Shown here piece after piece: positions 45,423 through 56,806 of a stretch of DNA of 64,000 nt. Under the pieces are notes generated by a model. The model worked only from the letters and a program-made list of their open reading frames with translations. It was not told the origin of the DNA and searched no databases. Position 1 is the first letter of the stretch, and each line of letters begins with the position of its first letter. The position numbers were made by a program, and so were the translations under genes. The stretch comes from Ustilaginoidea virens (Eukaryota; Ascomycota; Sordariomycetes; Hypocreales; Clavicipitaceae): the NCBI RefSeq assembly GCF_000687475.1, contig NC_057319.1, forward strand, positions 2,356,001 to 2,420,000, given 5' to 3'.

Positions 45423-46813
45423 AAAAAGGGAAGACCGATCGCTGACGAAGCACCTGCACCACAAAGGGTGCCAAGGCAAAGGATGACCTTTCGTACTGGA
45501 ATGGCTTCGTGATGAGGTTCTTTTCTACTCATGGAGTCTTCCGACATTCACTTCGTATCAGCGACGCCGAAGACTCCATGGACAAGCAATACGAAATCGC
45601 TTACCCTGCTATTGCCCGCTACTTCCACACGCATTTTGGCAGTGGCGTCAAGAGCATGCAGCTGATCATGGACAAAGGACTGACTGACCGACCGTTGGCG
45701 GGCGATTGCCACTGCATTGAGAACCAACGGGCGAGCCTGGTATACTGGTTCGAGAGTGGCTCACATGTAGGTGCCTTTTGTGCTTTGCTCCACGATAAGA
45801 GTTGCCCACACGGGCGAGGTCACTAACTGGAATATGTGCAGCTCGTCTCTACCGGCTCGTTGCGGGTGCAATTCGACTCGGAACAGCGCATGGAAATCTT
45901 TGAGTTCCTCACCACTGGGCATGAAGAGTACATCTCAAGAAGGCAGGTCATCGATGCCGCAAAGCCCGCCCATATGTGGATGAAGGAATGGCACAAGGTG
46001 AATTCCCAAGACAGCAAGACGTCACCCGAAATGTCCAAGAAGAGCAAGTCAAAACAACTCAAGTCGCCACAAACGCAACCGCCCGAGGTGTTGGTAGATT
46101 TGCCAGATTCTGCCGTGAACAGCAAAGGAGTCACTTCGGCCGTGCACCAGTTTCTCGAGGCAAGTTTTTTTTCTTTTCTTTTCTTTTCTTTTCTTTTCTT
46201 TTCATTTCATTTTTTCATATTTATACTCCCCCTTTTGCCACACTGAGGTCTTTGGCCCCTTGCCCACGGATCATCATGTCATGGCAAACAGTTGACTGGC
46301 AACGCTAACGGGAACGGGTAGATTGTCGAGGTCATGGGCCAAATGAATCCTCTGTTTGGGTTTTGCCATGGAAACCCTGGCATCGGTCCATACACGGCCC
46401 TGGAGCAGTATGTCTCGACCTACATCAACGGAATGCCTCAGGTCATCAACGGTCAGCAAATGCCTCAAGGCGGTCCAAGGACACCAAGTTTCGGCCAGTT
46501 TCCAATAGGAGCCAGCCCTGCGGCGGCGCACAGGAACCTTCCTGCCTCACCTCACATTGGAAGTCCAGCTCCTGGCCACATACAGGCGCCGGGCATGCAG
46601 CTGCAAGCCAGTCAGCAAGGCACAAGCTCTAGTGGACCGAGTGCCAACACATCACCAGCCTCAAACAAGAGGAGAAGACTGTCTACCGTCAAAGTCGAGG
46701 ACGACGGCTCGGGGGTGGGCACGCCTGCCGGCGGACAAGTAAACGGAGTACAGGGCAGGGGGAAACCGCCAACGCCTCGAATGCCCAAGCGAGTAAAGGG
46801 AAACCCTACATGA
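43845..46813 (+). CDS. ptaB: PtaB-type LIM-binding transcriptional adaptor
   Basis: Six exons, 43845-44148, 44293-44501, 44567-45331, 45467-45766, 45842-46159 and 46322-46813, give 795 residues. Residues 1-400 are Gln/Pro/Gly/Met rich with two long polyglutamine tracts. A LIM-binding (LDB1/SEUSS-like) domain lies at about 405-680: LLKLMQFSEHLSGYP, KDDLSYWNGFVMRFFSTHGVFRHSL, YPAIARYFHTHFGSGVKSMQ, and GSLRVQFDSEQRMEIFEFLTTGHEEYI after the fourth splice. The C-terminus has NKRRRLSTVKVEDDG, a likely NLS plus SUMO-type VKVE motif. Relatives are A. fumigatus PtaB and yeast Mfg1, which work with SomA/Flo8-type factors in adhesion, biofilm and development. Intron 4 (45767-45841) is canonical; intron 5 is GC-AG. 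Introns 1, 3 and 5 hold GA, A36 and TTTTC repeats. Confidence 0.87.
44216..44261 (+). repeat. GA dinucleotide repeat in PtaB-like intron 1
   Basis: Purine-only (GA)n run downstream of the GTGAGT donor, inside intron 44149-44292. Confidence 0.8.
44622..44698 (+). repeat. CAG/CAA run coding polyglutamine
   Basis: Mixed CAG and CAA codons in frame encode an uninterrupted Gln run. Further Gln runs lie at about 44873-44902 and 45097-45152. Confidence 0.9.
45385..45420. repeat. 36-base A run in PtaB-like intron 3
   Basis: Poly-A on the sense strand within intron 45332-45466, close after the GTAAGC donor. Confidence 0.85.
46160..46321 (+). other. GC-AG intron in the PtaB-like gene
   Basis: 162-nt intron with donor GAG|GCAAGT and acceptor GGGTAG. 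The join gives HQFLEIVEVMGQMNP in frame; no GT donor nearby preserves the frame. It contains a (TTTTC)n tract. Confidence 0.72.
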
Positions 46814-47683
46814 AGCAGACGAGGTCCAGAGCGGGTTTGCAAGATTTGCCCGAGGGGGGGGGAAGGGGGGGGTGTCTCCTTTTTGTCCTGATATCTGGTT
46901 CCTGGGTTCCTTTTCATCATAATGTCTCATGTTAGCATGGCGGCGTCTATTCTGAGAACATGCTTGCAGTTGTGGCCTGTCGATTTTCGCCCCAGTGCTT
47001 CTTGTTCTCATTTCCTTGGTTTTTTTTTTTTCTCTTTTTTGGAAAGCTTGATTGGCGCGGCTGGCATACAGGGCTTATCGTGTTTTGTTTCCTACTTTCC
47101 TTTCATCGCTGCCACACTTTGCTGCTGCCATCTTTCGTCTTTCATCTCTTGGAGCTTGGTCGTTTTCCTCTTTTTTTTTCTTTTTTTTTTTTTTGTTGTT
47201 CTTTGCCTCGGGCCGGTGAGAGAGAGCATGGCCACCGTCTGCGCAACCCACTTGACTGATACCCCAGCATGCAAAGGATGTTTTCGCGTGCGCAGCGCTT
47301 GGCCTTTTGCCCGAGGTTGTAGACGGCCGGGGGAGGGGACGAATGTGCCGGGCCGGGCCGCACTGACATTTGATTTACCATGGTGGCTGGGCTAGGTTTG
47401 TTTCTGTTACACTACAATGCGGGAGTGCAGGTTTGGTCTTGGGGGCAGCGAAGCAAGCTGGGGCGGAGGCTTGAGGAAGCCGACAAACGAGATGTTTTGG
47501 TGTACGGTGTTTGCCCTTTTTTTTTTTTTTTTTGATATTCGCACTCGAGATATTCGTCATACACGGGGTCGAGGGAGAGAAGCAGGGAGCCAAACGAGCG
47601 AGGGAAGAGGGCCGTGGCCCTGGACGAGGAGTAAGCAGGGATTCTGGACGCCAGAGACCAACTCTTTTCCTTTTTTTTTTCTT

Positions 47684-47720
<37 letters not shown>

Positions 47721-48035
47721 TTTCTATCTTGCTGTTTTTTGCGTGTGTTGTCTGGTATTTTCCTTTCATCTCTTCTTGTTTGACTCTTTGTCGTTCTCCC
47801 AGTCCACTGTACGATTACACAGACCCTAGGCAAAAGAACCCGCAACGAGGGGGGGGGGGGGGGGTCAAGGAAATGGAAACCTGATGCTGGTTTGCTCACT
47901 GCTCTCTACTCCGTAAACCTCGTTGATATTGCCTTGCCTTCGCTCATGCTCCGAGCCGCGGACGCGAGCCAAAAAAAATTAAAGATAAAGATCAACACCC
48001 TTGTTCGTCTTTCTCTCCCACGAAACCGGGTCCCC
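46814..48035. other. Homopolymer-rich intergenic region
   Basis: Lies between the PtaB-like stop codon and the minus-strand hypothetical gene. It holds repeated T runs (about 47020-47036, 47167-47193, 47517-47533, 47670-47719) and a G run near 47849-47863, plus a TACTCCGTA at 47907-47915. Probable 3' UTRs; no gene called. Confidence 0.55.
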
Positions 48036-48668
48036 TCATCGCCGCCCTCCGCGCTGGCCACCCGCCAAGACGTAAAGGTAAGACGCCGGGCCGCAGGCCA
48101 TCGCCTGCTCCACCGTGTTGTCGTCGTTGTCGTCGCAGCCGTCGCCGTCGGTCCCTCCAAGCTCGAGAAGGCGAGCGACATTCTCGTCCCGGACGGGCCC
48201 CACCTCGTCCGTGATTCGCGGCACGGACGAGTCCCGCATGACCACCAACGTGGCCTGCCTCCACGTCGCGATGCCGTGCCGCGCGGCCAAGCGGGCAATC
48301 TCCGCGACGAGACGCTCCCTGGTGGGCCGTTCGGCTGACGAGGCCAGCGCGGTGCGGCACCACCACTCGTCCGAGGGTCCGGCGTGGCTGTACAGCACGA
48401 TGCGGATGGTGAAACCGGTGCCGGTGCCGGCGCCGGTGCCGGTGCTGGAGACGCTGCGGATCTGGACTACCGGGTTGGGCGGGACTGAGGCACCTGTGCC
48501 GGTGCTGGAGGCTCCGCGTAGCTGGATTACCAGACTGGGGGGAGCTGCCGCAGCAGGCTGCAGTGGCACGAGGGTGTACGAAGGCGCGGATACCCAGAGA
48601 GGCTGTAGCGCAGCTGGGGCGGCAAAGATGGGAGATTGCAGAAAGTAGGACATGGTGGGAAACGTCAT
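48036..48668 (-). CDS. Hypothetical protein, no recognised domain
   Basis: The frame gives 210 residues from the ATG at 48668 or 205 from the ATG at 48653 (MSYFLQSPIF). An upstream extension is open but starts only at a GTG. The N-terminal half is Ala/Pro rich with a twofold repeat of IQ(L/I)R plus SSTGTGA. The C-terminal half has a balanced, partly helical composition (ERLVAEIARLAARHGIATWRQ) with an acidic stretch of Asp residues. I do not recognise it. Amino-acid variety in the second half and lack of stops argue for a real gene, but high GC content alone can keep frames open, so it may be spurious or may have unseen introns. Confidence 0.35.
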   Translation of the reverse strand: MTFPTMSYFLQSPIFAAPAALQPLWVSAPSYTLVPLQPAAAAPPSLVIQLRGASSTGTGASVPPNPVVQIRSVSSTGTGAGTGTGFTIRIVLYSHAGPSDEWWCRTALASSAERPTRERLVAEIARLAARHGIATWRQATLVVMRDSSVPRITDEVGPVRDENVARLLELGGTDGDGCDDNDDNTVEQAMACGPASYLYVLAGGQRGGRR

Positions 48669-49447
48669 GTGCTTTGATGAGGGGGTTCTGCCAGGACGAT
48701 GCTGGGTGTTGGCGGCATGGGGCGTATTAGTAGATTCTCTTTCGCGTCGAGGAAAAGGCGGCAAGGGAAACTGGCGTTTTTGAAGAAAAAGAGAGGGGGA
48801 AAAGCTGGTCACGGAACCATCAGTGTGATTTACCCCATGCGGTGTTGAGTCATTCACTCACTCTGCTTCTCGGTGGTTCATTGTCATCAGGATTCTCAGC
48901 AACTTAGCTGGGCTGAATCCAGATGATGTTGCTTCATCATCATCAGCATCATACTGCCATCATGTACTGCAAGGCCCAACATGACGAATGCGAGCTGCAC
49001 CATGGCATAATCTGGTATATTTCTGATACACACTTTGCTCAGCGTCCAGTTTCGCCCAGGCCAAACCAAGCGAATACAGCCGAGGCAAGTCCATCTCCAC
49101 CTTTGCTTCTGCTTCCCTCTCCAATGCCCCCTACCTACCTCTATGCGAACTTGATTTTGTTCTTCTTGCCTCCCGTTCTTCTTGCCACTCGAGTAGAGCG
49201 CAGGATGCCACTCTGCAGGCTGTAATGTACCAATGTGTCCATGTGTGGTGATTTGTTTACTATACAGACGGTTGTGATTTTTCTTCCTTGCGCCATGCAA
49301 GTTCGGAGCGAATCGAATGCGGCGGCGGCGGCGGCGGCGGCGGCGGCTTGGTGGAGAGGAAGGTGAAGGAAAATACTGCATGCATGTTTGCGCGTGGCGT
49401 GGCGTGGCGCGGCGTGGCAATGACAATGTTCAGTCGCGGCCCCCCGT
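48669..49447. other. Intergenic region
   Basis: Between the hypothetical gene and the 3' end of the bifunctional sugar kinase/phosphatase gene. A GGC triplet run lies at about 49320-49348, and short GCGTGGC repeats at 49392-49418. No gene seen. Confidence 0.5.
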
Positions 49448-51339
49448 CTAGAGGCTTTCGGGTGTAGGATTCTCGTGCTTGGCTGTACTGCCCTTCCCGC
49501 GCCAGGTGCTGACTGCAGGGATGTTCGCTTCATAGCGAATCTCTTCGGTTCCGTATGCTCTGGGCGTCAACTTGATGAGCGTGTGCAGGGGCACGTTCAT
49601 CCAAGGACTCTTGGCCTGATCCTTCTTCATGAAATATGCGTAAATGCATCGCAGCACGGCTTGATGGGTCACAATCAGAATATCTTCGCTTCTTTCCAAC
49701 TCCATAATGATGGGCTCCAGTCGAATGACCACATCGCGGTACGATTCTCCCCCTCGGTACCGGTAATTGTACTTGTCCTCGTCGCGTGCTGCAAAATCTT
49801 CGGGAAACCGATCCTTGATTTCTTGGTAGGTGAGACCATCGCAGACGCCAGAGTCGAGCTCATCCAGCGCTTTCCACTGCAGCTGATTGTAGTGAAGCGG
49901 GAGAAACCGAGCCGTGGCGATTGTTCTTTTCAGTGTCGAGGTCCATACAGTCAGGGGACGGTCATCCTATAAACTCGTCAATCTTGCTCACACGGCTGAT
50001 GCGGCGGCCGTCAAGCTTGATTTTGCTTCTCCTCTTCCTTATGCTGGGGGGAAAGGGGGGGGGGGGGGGGAGAAGCATACATACCCCGACAGATTCCCGT
50101 ACTAGATCTGGAAGCTTCCTCGCATACTGCTCACCGCGAATCGACAACAGGGTATCACCGCCAATTCTACCATCCAGGTTGTACAAGGACTCACCGTGCT
50201 TGTACCGACGAGGCATTAGCGTGTGTCATGTCGGGGCCAAGTCCCCCATGGCCCTCGTTTTCAATCTGCAGGTTACTCACACGAGATAGCCAGACAGAAC
50301 GAGGGCGTATGTGCAGGTTCATGAGATAGTAAACGATGCGGCTCTGGAGGTAGTCCTGAATTCGGTTGATGATGACCTGCTTGCCAACGTTCATGATTTT
50401 GAGGTACGTGTACTCATCTTCGTCTCCGTCTTGGTCAATTGTCTTGTAAATCTTCTCGTAATTACTGATGCGGTTGAGAAAGTCTTGGGCAGCAGCTTCC
50501 GGGTCCTGACCCCTGTAGTCCGGGCTGGTAGATTTGACATCGCGAATGTTTGCCATGATGATGTCCTGATCGTCACACTTGCTCTCGACAAAAAGTACCT
50601 CGATGCCATGCTCAACACAGACTTTGTTGACCCATTTCCGGCGCTCCTTGGTAGAATTGGTAGCGTCGAGTATTGCGACGACGCCTCCGGTGCGAAACCA
50701 AGCAAGCATGTCGGCGACGGCAGCCTCGGCAGCGGCACGGCGCTTCCGCTCGCCCTCGGCGTTGTTGGTGTCGAAGAAGTCAGCGGTGGGCTGTGGCGCA
50801 TCGTTGCGCCGATAATTGCCGACGTTGAAAGTCTGCGCTGGTATGGACAGCCATTGGAGGTAGCGTTGAGCTTTGAGGGTGGGATGGGTTAGCAAGGGGA
50901 TAGATATGAAATGATGGCGGTTACGACAGCTGATTTCTTTTTTTCGCCCTTGCTTCTTTCTTTCCATTTTTCCTTCTCTCTCTCCCTTTTCCCTTTTTTC
51001 CTTTTTTCTTTGCGATTCAAAGAGCGCCAAGGCCTGAAGAAACAGGGATGGGAGGGGCTTCGAGAGGGAAATGCGCGCGAGTATTTGCTCCGACAGAGCT
51101 GGTCCTTTTGCGTACAAATTGCCGTTGTGCGTCGCACTGCATGGCTACGTACATGTGTCCATCCATGTGTCTCGTCGGGAAGGTCGGGAAGTCTCAAGGG
51201 TCAACGGTTGAGTTGCTGCCATTTCCTTACCTATCTGAGCAATGTAGCTTTTGCCTCGAGCGGGCAGCCCAACCATGACGACACATATCCTGGTGTCTTC
51301 AACCTGAATCCCGACCCCGTTGTCAGTCCTGGAGGGCAT
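49448..51339 (-). CDS. Bifunctional 6-phosphofructo-2-kinase/fructose-2,6-bisphosphatase
   Basis: Four exons on the minus strand, 51339-51231, 50870-50281, 50198-50085 and 49966-49448, give 443 residues. The kinase half has a Walker A loop GLPARGKS (residues 24-31), RYLQWLSIPAQTFNVGNYRR and DATNSTKERRKWV. The phosphatase half is a histidine phosphatase with SRHGES created exactly at the exon 2-3 junction (catalytic His234), TLKRTIATA and VTHQAVLRCIYAYF with the second His. It makes and degrades fructose 2,6-bisphosphate, the signal that sets glycolysis against gluconeogenesis, in the cytosol. Retention of the phosphatase His groups it with yeast Fbp26-like enzymes, not the kinase-only Pfk26/27 type. 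Intron 1 is unusually long (360 nt) and A/G-rich. An additional upstream coding exon cannot be excluded, since the N-terminus before the kinase loop is short. Confidence 0.9.
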
Positions 51340-52951
51340 TGCGGAGGCGGTCAAAGATCAATGCTGTGCGGGCGCACGACTGTAGATGATGAAGAGGGCT
51401 CAGGCAGTCAGGCATTCGGCTATGTTGAAAGTGGTGTTTGTGCAACGAAGCCGAGGACTTTGTCTCAGTGGACCGTTTGATGATGTTGGTTGGGGGTGGT
51501 TAGGGGGATGGTCAAGAGGGGCGAGGGGTTTCCCAGGGGAAGAGGCCGGCAGCAAGGTCTTGGCGGCGGGGACAAGACAAGAGGCAGAAGAATTGCAGAT
51601 TCAAAAGCGGGATTGGAGGCCCAAAAAAAAAAAAAGAAGAAGAAGAAGAAGAAGAAGGAAAAGGAGAAGAGAAAGGCAGAGAAAGACGAGAGAATTGTTC
51701 CAGGCTAAGCACGTGGGCTGCTGGGCTGCTGGGTTGCGGAAGCGAAAGTGCACTCGGGACAGCGACAAGACATTGTGATTGAGCCCGAGCCAGTAAAAAA
51801 AAAAAAGAGGAGCACCACGGCAGGCACGGCAGCAAGAGGTTTAGAGAAGGAAAGGCAACGTCAATGCGTGGGGGACGGACGGACGTGGAGTGGAGCGTGG
51901 GGCGACAAAAAGTGACACGCCGGACGCGGACGCGCGCGGCCTGCCTGCTTGATCTGATCGCGTGAGGCCCCCGAGTTTTTCCTGAGCTTGCAGCGGGGGG
52001 CCACGCCGCCACGCAGGAAGGTCGTGGAGGAAGGTGCGGGCATGCATGCATGGAGGAAGGTGCCGGCCACGTCCCACGTCGACCTCGGGCCATTGACTGA
52101 CCATTGACCGACCACCATTGACCGACCATTGACCTCACCAGATTGACGCTTTATCCCCGCATCTCGATTCATCAACCAGCCCCGTTCATCGTCAAATGAG
52201 CCAGGGCAGGCAGAGCTTGGCCCTGGCAAGTTACAAGGCAAGGCCTCGCGAGACGTCCGTCTGGACTCTGGTGGCTTCCCGCTTTGCACTACCGTCTGGT
52301 TTGGTTGCTGTAACCGGCCGGTATGACCTGCAGACGGCTTTAGCTCAGGGCTAAATCCCGCGCCTTCATCAACAGCTATGTAGAACTTGGCCCCAGGCAA
52401 AGCGGGCAACTAGGTAGGTATGTATGTACTCACTCACTCCGTACCAGGCAGTTTATGCCGAGTCACGGATCAACGCCCCTGCATGGGAGGGCATGGAAGG
52501 GCCCGCGTGCCGGATGCCCTGGGCCGAAAACACCAGACACCAGCAAAAGAGAACCTCCTCTCGCCATACATAACCTAAGTTGACGCCACCGACGGCTCGT
52601 GCACGTGCAGCATGTTTGGCAGCAGTCAGATACATAGTCCACGTCCATTATTCCCTGCAAGCGCATCAGCCGCCCCGAGACTGTCTGTCGAGGACTGTCT
52701 GTCGAGGACTGTCTGTCGAGGACCGTCTGTCGAGGACCGTCTGTCGACATTTCAACAAACTAAGCAAGGTGACATGACCACATCAACTACTACTCCGCAC
52801 GATTCTCGCCCCGTACATTTCATCTACAGATTCCTGGCGTCTCTCGCCAATCCCAACCCCAATCCCAACCCCAAAAAGTCTGGTAGATGACGACAACTTG
52901 ACCGAGGGATATCGTGCTCTTATCCTCTCACCGAGAAATGCCATTCCCACT
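51340..52951. other. Intergenic region upstream of the bifunctional kinase/phosphatase gene
   Basis: Holds AAG-rich tracts (51624-51700), TTGACCGACCA-type short repeats near 52095-52137 and the minisatellite at 52679. Long frames here are low-complexity and not supported. Confidence 0.5.
52679..52747. repeat. 14-bp minisatellite GACYGTCTGTCGAG, five copies
   Basis: Copies start at 52679, 52693, 52707, 52721 and 52735; the first three have GACT and the last two GACC. It lies about 200 bp beyond the 3' end of the protease gene. Confidence 0.9.
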
Positions 52952-54481
52952 CTAAACCCTGGCATAGAAGCGCATTTGCGCTCCTCCCACGTCAAACACA
53001 GCCACTACGTTTTGGAGAAAGACATCTCCCAGAATGTACGGCCCTGACCCCCCACTGGCGATGGCGACGGCGCAGTAGCCCGTTGCAGGATCGATCAGGT
53101 CGCGGTACATCATATCCGCAGGATTGATCCAGAATTCAACCCCCGAGATGACCATGGCAAACCTGGGAGGTATTGCATTGCAGGGCGCAAAATAGGAACC
53201 CCACTGGTACATGTACACGGCACGAGGCTGGAAAGCCGCGGCCACCGCCTCGGCCAAGGCTGTTCACACACGTCAGCATCGAAAAAGTGTGCGCTTCACC
53301 CAGGGGCATATATATATTCGCCCTACTCACGTGGTGGAAGATAGTTCATGGTCGTCCCAGTGTCAACTATGTATGGGTATCTGGTCGTGTCACTCATCTG
53401 TCCCCACTTCACTCCATCCGGTATGATGGTGTAGAAGGAATATCTCCACGATGTTTCGGCCGATCCAATGAGATTTGCCTTGGTTGAAAATCTGTTAGTC
53501 TCTCATCCATTTGACCCGGCAGCAGGCACAGGCACCTGTGGCGAGCCTCGAGAAACAACTCGTAGAGCCGTCACAACGTACCACGATGAGGTCGGTTGCA
53601 GCGTAGTTGCTCGTGTCTGCCTTGACAGGTGGTAGACCTCCCCAGCCAATTATGCCATCGGATGAGTTTTTCAGCAGCGCTACGCTGAAGACAGGGTCCA
53701 TGCTTCCTTGCATGATTGCGTTTGTAAGGAAAGGGACGTATTGGATGGCGTTCCAAGCCGCCTCGTGCCCAGTCTCTCCGTAGTAGGCGCTCGTGAGGGC
53801 TGGGTAAGCAAGGCCAAGTATGCCAACAGTCATGTTGTTCCCATGCCAGTATGTGTAGTTTGCAAGACCAGCTTGCTGGCCAGAGACGGAGATTCCGCCG
53901 CAGGCAATATCAGAGTAGCCCATCGGGCCAGATACTTTCTCTCCGGAGCCGTATTTCAGATGGAAATGCAGGCCGTCAATCGGACCACCGCGGAAAGACT
54001 TGATGTGAGGCCGTCCGAACCCGCACTCTTCCTGTCCGTGTTTAGCCCCTCGACCGTCATGACACTCAAAGCTCTCCTCGACGGTCCATGTGTCAGAACT
54101 ACCGGTATCTAGAATCAGCCACACCGGCACGCCGTCCCAGCCGCACTCGATGGCGTATTGTGTGGAGAAGTTGCCCGCAGTGCTGATGTTCTGATATGTA
54201 TGCTGGCCGTGCGATGGTGGTGTCCGAAGCATGCTTCCCAGGCCAGAGACTGCAAGGGCGTTGCTCGACTGTCCCTTGATGCCCACAAGCCTAGAGAAGC
54301 GGGTTGTACGCCCATCGTTGCTCGGAGAAGACAAAGCTTTTGCCCGCTGAAACGTGAATCCGTTCAACGGCTTCGATAGGTCCCAGGCCAGGGGTGGTTC
54401 CGGCGTCTGCGACCTCGTGCCTGTCTCGGCGGACGCGAGCAGCGCCACCAGACCATGGAGCAGAGCCGTAACGACTAGCAT
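52952..54481 (-). CDS. Secreted pepsin-like aspartic protease (family A1)
   Basis: Three exons on the minus strand, 54481-53582, 53478-53331 and 53259-52952, give 451 residues. The start MLVVTALLHGLVALLASAETG is a typical signal peptide. A propeptide-like stretch follows. The first catalytic motif is LILDTGSSDTW (Asp125), the flap is near LKYGSGEKVSG, and the second motif is YIVDTGTTMNYLPP (Asp339) encoded by exon 2. Several NxS/T sites suggest glycosylation. There is no GPI-like hydrophobic tail, so secretion to the medium is likely. Introns are 103 and 71 nt. Such proteases serve nutrient acquisition or host interaction; the role here is unknown. Both catalytic aspartates are present, so it should be active. 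Confidence 0.88.
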
Positions 54482-56806
54482 TTTCAAATCCGGACCGTAC
54501 GGACTTTTAACAGCTTGACGATGATGTAAAACAGAATCGGTCCTTTGCAGGGCGCCGCAACCAAAGCTGACTTTTTTTTTTTGAAAACCAACGAGGCCCA
54601 AATTTGGGAGTCGGATGGATTATAACAACAAATTATCGAGGGCGAGAATGAAAGACAAACAACAGAAAATGAAGAAATAAAAAAAAGGGGGGAGGAGGAG
54701 GAGGAGGAGGAAAGCACCAGACTTGGGACACTGCCAGCCGTCCTACCTGGCAGCAACTGCTCAACGGTCCGTCAGGGTGAAGAACAGACAGACTGGGAGG
54801 AACCCAGCGAGCGGCTTTTGAAACTGCCGGCATGCTGCTTCCCGCAACTTCGTCTACAGCTAGCTTGTGCTTGGGCTCGAAACAAGTTTGCTCCGTATGG
54901 ACCCTTTTCCGCAGCTTTTCCCGTTGCCCGTTGCCCGTTGCCCTTGCCCGTTTCCCGCAGAGTGGGATAGCTTGAGGCAGTCTCCCAGCTTGTGCAATGG
55001 CGATCAGCCGGAGACTGCGCTTGGAACAGGCCCTTCCATGTGTCTGGTTTCCTTTCCATCGACACAGCTGGGCCATTGCATGGCTTACCACAGCAAGAAA
55101 TCGTCGCGCCGACCCGCACTCTTCTCAAAGCTCTCCCAGCATGGCATTTGACGAGCTCCCCACCGAACGAATACCTGCACCAGGCGTCGTCGCGCCTGTG
55201 AAGGCGCCACAATCGCACCACTTGAATCTTGCCTCGCATTACCCGTTGCTGTCGCCCCGTGCGCTGGCGGACAAATCGATGCCGTCATGTAACATGCGGT
55301 CGGCAAAGCAAACAAAAAAAAAAAAAAAAAAAAAAAAACGTCTCAGCTCGTGGACCAAGTGTGATACACACGTTCTTGGCTGGAGAGAAGCTGGCATGTC
55401 ATGTCGTCCGTCTGGCATGGCAGTGCGGAGAGGTATGATACGTGCACTGTGACGATGCAGTCCTCTCGGTTTTACAATCCACCCTCAGAGGGCTCGGCGT
55501 CTGCTTTGCGAAGCCAACACTACCCATGGGTGGGATTCCACAGCTAGGTCGTCGGAAATAGGTTTCCTAGGCCTGCTGCTGGTCTGCAAAAAGTTCATGA
55601 TTCGCTGCTGAGCTCGGATTCTGGGCCTGTCTAGTCCCAGCGCGCGGTGCCCCTTTCCGCGATGGTCATTTGGCCGTAGTCATTTGGCCGTAGTCATTTG
55701 GCCGTAAGTCATCCGAGATGCTTGTTCGCTGACTTGACAAATCTTCTCATGTAACAAATGGTCAGTTTTTTTTTTTGGAGTGATATTGCTTGGTGCTTCT
55801 ATTATTTTCTTTAGCTTTTTCGTACGTTTCTGTATTTCTCCCGGGTTACCCCAGGACATGTTGCTCCCATGCGTGTCAGGGAGGACCGACCATGCATGAC
55901 CAAAAAGGAACGACATATTTGGCTGGCGTGTCTCTCGCCCAATCAGCGAGTACGCACCAAGAAGAACAAACACAAGAGATACTCCGTACACTCTGGCTGT
56001 ACATCAAAGCTGCCGAAGCCAGCTGTTTCTCTCCGAAGTCGCACAGATCAGTAATGTGTGCGATGGTGGAGGACCCTAAATTGATGCTGAATCCCCTGGT
56101 GCCAATATAGAAAGCACAGACCTGCCCCATGAGAAGCCGATACAACATGAAGCCAGCGGGATCCGATGGTCCGCTGGCTGACCTGGCCGTAACGGAGTTT
56201 GTACTATCAAGGCTGCCAGTGCCAGTGCCAGTGCCAGTGCCAGGCACCTCCGTATATTCACCTTTACCATTAAACAGGCAAATGCCGAAACATAGATTAA
56301 AACGAATAGGGATTGAATGTAACTCAAGATTAAAGCATTCGTAAAGCCGATAAAAGTGGGACAACGGAGGGGGAGTGGCCAGCGTCCCCACAAACACCAA
56401 ACGCCGGAACCGAGACATGTTCACCGTGATGCGAGAATCACGCTTCAAAACTCCCTCGCCATGCCGTGGAAAAAATAAAATCGAGAAAAGGTAGGTAGTC
56501 AACGTAGTGTCGGAATGGGTTCCTTCCGCCTGTCGCAAGACCCTGGTGACGAGCGGGGTCCAGCATCGAAATCAGAGGTAGGTAGACGGGAACCATTATT
56601 GAGGGTCCAAGAAAACCGAGGCTCCTAGACGATATGCCAAAAGTACAGCAATGTGGTGAGCACGAATCCGCTAGGCTCAACTGGGCAACAGGGGAGAGAG
56701 GAGGAGAGGAGAACAGAATCGACTTTGGAGAACGACGAGTATTGACCCGCGGCACTGCCTCTTCTGCGAGTATGAGCCATGCATTTTGTGAATAAAGGGC
56801 TCCTCG
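54482..56806. other. 2.3 kb intergenic region
   Basis: Includes the protease promoter, an A run at about 55314-55338, three tandem copies of GTCATTTGGCCGTA around 55666-55705, a CCAGTG hexamer run near 56217-56242 and a TACTCCGTA at 55980-55988. No gene supported. Confidence 0.5.

Noticed and set aside
51512..52138. 208-codon minus-strand frame
   Set aside because: Ser/Phe/Pro runs derived from AAG-rich and GACCATTG repeats; no conserved features.
55876..56538. 220-codon minus-strand frame with a Thr-Gly repeat
   Set aside because: Built over a CCAGTG repeat; lacks a domain and a convincing start.
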